Of a stretch of DNA of 64,000 bases, positions 61,461-64,000 are shown in pieces. The notes under the pieces were generated by a model that had not been told where the DNA came from, made no database searches, and worked only from the letters and a program-made list of their open reading frames with translations. A program made the translations under genes and the position numbers. Origin of the DNA: Leucogyrophana mollusca (lineage: Eukaryota > Basidiomycota > Agaricomycetes > Boletales); contig MU266342.1 of assembly GCA_021014945.1 (NCBI GenBank), forward strand, positions 62,001-126,000. Direction: 5' to 3'. Position 1 is the first letter of the stretch. Each line of letters opens with the position of its first letter.

Positions 61461-62070
61461 ATGTCCGGACGCCAACAAAGGGTGATGGTACAGCCCATCG
61501 TGCGTATTCCTTTCAAAATTATTGCTTTGTTTGCTTAAAACCATTGCAGAATGTCATCTTCAAAAATCTCCAACAGGTTGGCTTGATTGACCCATAAGGA
61601 TTTCTAGTCGCTAATACCGTATTCATAGCGCACGAAGGTAGTCATATGGCTGTACGATAACATCGAGATGCGAATTGAAGGACGTATCATTGTACGTGCC
61701 CTCCCTTCAGCCTTCGAACACCGCAAGCGTTAAACCGTCCTTCGCAAGGCGTTGGCGCGTTGGTTTCTCGTGTGTCCTGTCTGGATCGCTTCCGCATTCC
61801 TTCCCAAAGACCTCTTTACCTTCATAGTCATGTCCCGGGTTTTATGCGAAACGAACACTGATATGATCTCCACTCTCAGGGATTCGACGAGTTCATGAAT
61901 GTGGTAATAGATGAGGCTGCGGAGGTGTACGTCAAGGATGCAAAACCACGACGAGAACTCGGTAAAGACAATCTATGTATTCATCACTCATCCGCTTAAC
62001 CTGACCCTGCGTCCTAGGTCGTATACTGCTAAAAGGCGACAACATTACCCTTATCCAACAAGTGGTATGA
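61461..62070 (+). CDS. SME1: Spliceosomal Sm protein E, 87 aa
   Basis: Core Sm-ring protein of U1, U2, U4 and U5 snRNPs (nucleus). Five exons: 61461-61499, 61550-61576, 61629-61691, 61880-61961, 62018-62070 (264 nt). Sm1 and Sm2 motifs are complete after splicing: RVMVQPINVIFKNLQQRTKV, VVIWLYDNIEMRIEGRIIGF, DEFMNVVIDEAAEVYV, and RRELGRILLKGDNITLIQQV. Length matches SmE from other eukaryotes. The second splice acceptor was chosen to give QQRTKVVIWLYD. The third intron (61692-61879) is 188 nt, three times the local norm, and may hold something else. The gene is missed by simple ORF finding because every exon is under 90 nt. Confidence 0.93.
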
Positions 62071-62193
62071 TCGCTTTGTTGATGTAAAATCTCTTGCGTG
62101 CACACACTGGTATATGATGTGCTTTACAATGTATAATACCGTAGCTTTCATTACTGATTCCGAGTCCAAACGAAATGGGGGTGCATCGCAAAG
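62071..62193. other. Convergent SmE / PEX10 3' region
   Basis: 123 bp; no gene. Confidence 0.4.
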
Positions 62194-63368
62194 CTACAGG
62201 TTGTAGATAGGGAGCAGACGCGTGAGATTGAGCGACTGCCGACACAGGGGACATTCTGCTTTCTCCCTGCCCCATCCCACTATACAGCTCCAGCAAAATA
62301 AATGACCACACTCGGTAGCACAACTATCCGTACGTTCTTCCAAACACAACGTGCACGACCTCCCAGCCCTCGTATTCGGCGGTATGGACGAGATGTCGAG
62401 GACGGTATTGGCGTCCTCTTCAGCGGGTTTTGCCGGTTGTCCTTCTGGATCCACAGCCTCGAGCATTGTAGACACGAGACGATCGTCGATGAACATTTCG
62501 TGGGCATCGTCGATAGTACGCTTTCCCTCCGATTTCTCCGATTTAGATACCTGAGTTCTACTTCGGAGATACGTTACGAGGCGATGGAGGAGTCTGATAG
62601 CAAGTAATATACCGAGTAGAGAGTATGAGGGTGGACGGACGTGCGGGTTCTCAGGGATCGATGACACCTGTGAAAGTTGAGAGCGCATCCATACTGCAAT
62701 TTGGGCAACTCACGTGTCTGATGCCCAGCAAACGCTTCCACAGGTCATGGTATGTACCCCGTAAGTAAAATATGGCCAGGTTGATCTCCGAGGCGACCTC
62801 GACAAACGTGGGGAGGAGCCGAAGGAGCGATGCTGCCCTTGAAGAAGACGAATTCAGACGCCCACCCCATTGCGAAAGCACATAGGAGGGCAGGGTTGGA
62901 AGAAGGACCAGTGCGGCTCTTAGTGCATATGAAGGTTTTCGACCCGTAGATGTCGAGTGTTCCCATATGTCTGTGTACTCCTCTCCAAGAGTCTGAACGG
63001 CTAATCACCTAGAAGTCAGTTAAGATATCGCTATTTGGCCAAAAACATGACACACCTCGGCCAACCGTGAGGCCATAATATGTCAGTTTCACAAGTAAAT
63101 CAACTTCTTTGTCCCATCTCGCCAGCCATCTCGTCCCTGCAAGCCCGTCAGAGACTTGGGGATAACTGAGCAGAACGACGGACCTAGCCATGACCGAAGC
63201 ACAGAGTCCGCTTGCTCCTTCAGAGAGGATACATGGTACAAATCCCTTTGATTTGCACGGACTATAGCGATTCATTTAGTCCTTTGATATGAATCCTAGT
63301 GGGCAGGAAAGCGTACTGATCTGAGCTTGCTGGGCTTGCGGGAATGGTGGTAAAGACAAGTCGGGCAT
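62194..63368 (-). CDS. PEX10: Peroxin-10 RING ubiquitin ligase, 323 aa
   Basis: Peroxisomal membrane RING E3 that, with Pex2 and Pex12, ubiquitinates the import receptor Pex5 for recycling. Five exons: 63368-63317, 63261-63184, 63136-63056, 63000-62714, 62667-62194 (972 nt). The N-terminal Pex2/12 helical domain starts [20 protein letters not shown] (spliced), then [40 protein letters not shown] and ATL-type membrane helices such as [19 protein letters not shown]. The C-terminal C3HC4 RING at about residues 271-310 reads [20 protein letters not shown], then [18 protein letters not shown]. All zinc ligands are present. The start is well fixed, because the Gln-rich QQAQIIRANQRD block is a family hallmark. 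Its start codon lies 83 bp from that of the divergent MGR2 gene. Confidence 0.93.
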
Positions 63369-63451
63369 TTGAGTGTGGAGTTTACGAGTTTGCACTTTCC
63401 CGCGGCAAGGAAAGCTCTTGAACTACAACTCCACTCAACGGACATCACACA
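63369..63451. promoter_or_regulatory. 83-bp divergent spacer, PEX10 / MGR2
   Basis: Only 83 bp separate the two start codons, so the transcripts must overlap at their 5' ends or share one compact promoter. Confidence 0.5.
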
Positions 63452-64000
63452 ATGCCTCTCCCTCCTCCACGACAAGGACAAGAGCCCTCGGTATGGCAAA
63501 AATGTAAGCCCTGTCTGTACCCTAAACTGCATGGGCACGAATACTGATGCGCATCGCGTGCTTAGTGAAGTAGGACATTCCATTCTGCCTCCGTTCGTCC
63601 CGTTCTCTAAAATATAATTCGTTCGTTCACCAGGATGGGTGCTCTGATGGGTGGAGGTGTCGGACTGACGATAGGTTTCATCTTTGGGTCGTATAGTATC
63701 CTCAGGTCTGTTTCACCGATAAAATTTACTTGCGTCGCGTACTCACGAAAGTTCCAGAGGCGGCGCCGGGCCAAGAGGATTCTTGGCTACGCTCTCGCAA
63801 TATATGCTCAGTAGCGCCGCAACGTTTTCCTTCTTCCTTGCTATCGGGTCGGTGAGTTGGAGATATTTCCTCCGACAATTCTCGAGTCCCACCCTGACAT
63901 CCTTTTACCAAGGTCATCCGAAACGATGCGCTGCTGCCACCACATATGCAGGCCGCGCAGATCCAACTGCTCTCACCAATGGTACGAGCAAAAGCCGATG
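63452..64000 (+). CDS. MGR2: MGR2/ROMO1 mitochondrial inner-membrane protein, 5' part (runs off the window)
   Basis: Small TIM23-translocase subunit that gates lateral release of preproteins into the mitochondrial inner membrane. Exons seen: 63452-63503, 63566-63569, 63634-63705, 63758-63851, 63913 to beyond 64000. Protein start: MPLPPPRQGQEPSVWQKL, then KMGALMGGGVGLTIGFIFGS, RGGAGPRGFLATLSQYML, and VIRNDALLPPHMQ after the last visible intron. Two transmembrane helices with GxxxG glycines (GALMGGGVGLTIG; AATFSFFLAIGSV) are typical. Direct joining of exon 1 to the exon at 63634 creates an immediate stop. A 4-nt exon TGAA (flanked by CTTAG and GTAGGA) restores the frame and gives the K-[FL]-K-M-G string of the family. 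Confidence 0.85.

Overview
This window comes from the nuclear genome of a filamentous basidiomycete, most likely an Agaricomycete. The evidence is the intron style (about 190 inferred introns, mostly 46-65 nt, GT-AG with a few GC-AG), the gene set (UBE2O-type E2, KRE6/SKN1 GH16 enzyme, CBM19-like secreted protein, DUF7702 membrane protein), and a cytoplasmic dynein heavy chain gene that holds only the motor half, a gene split known from Agaricomycetes. No rRNA, tRNA, CRISPR array, insertion sequence or clear transposon ORF was seen. Gene models were built by hand from splice signals, frame continuity and remembered family motifs. In every full model except the one low-confidence gene the exons sum to a whole number of codons.

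Layout. 1-4031: partial F-box gene (-), divergent from a 925-aa UBE2O-type ubiquitin enzyme (+). 4440-8929: KRE6/SKN1 wall-glucan protein (-) and a SNAPC1-like protein (-). 9077-12540: Ima1-domain nuclear-envelope protein (+) and a Mid2-like single-pass membrane protein (-). 13298-17780: membrane-anchored lyase-fold protein (-) and peroxisomal 3-ketoacyl-CoA thiolase (-). 18474-24676: urea transporter DUR3 (+), DUF7702 protein (-), LAS1 pre-rRNA endoribonuclease (+). 25102-36001: YSC84 actin-binding SH3 protein (+), a tandem pair of RNase-H1-hybrid-binding-domain/PIF1-helicase fusions (+,+), F-BAR/RhoGAP protein (-). 36842-39712: an uncertain gene (-) and a CBM19-like secreted protein (+). 40684-47455: 40-exon ABCC transporter (+). 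48413-49614: homoserine kinase (+). 49787-61263: 3483-aa dynein motor gene (-). 61461-64000: SmE (+), PEX10 (-), partial MGR2/ROMO1 (+).

Most genes are unrelated housekeeping functions. Two themes recur: the cell surface and cytoskeleton (KRE6, Mid2-like, YSC84, F-BAR/RhoGAP, dynein) and peroxisomes (PTS2-bearing thiolase, PEX10).

The most unusual content is (i) the tandem HBD-PIF1 helicases, whose intron positions and several exon lengths are identical and which both carry a 12-nt exon inside the nucleic-acid-binding domain, and (ii) a high density of micro-exons: 4 nt in MGR2, 6 nt in YSC84, 7 and 9 nt in UBE2O, 7, 13 and 15 nt in the ABC transporter, 14 nt in dynein and 15 nt in KRE6. Each one restores a family motif that reading through the ORFs would miss.
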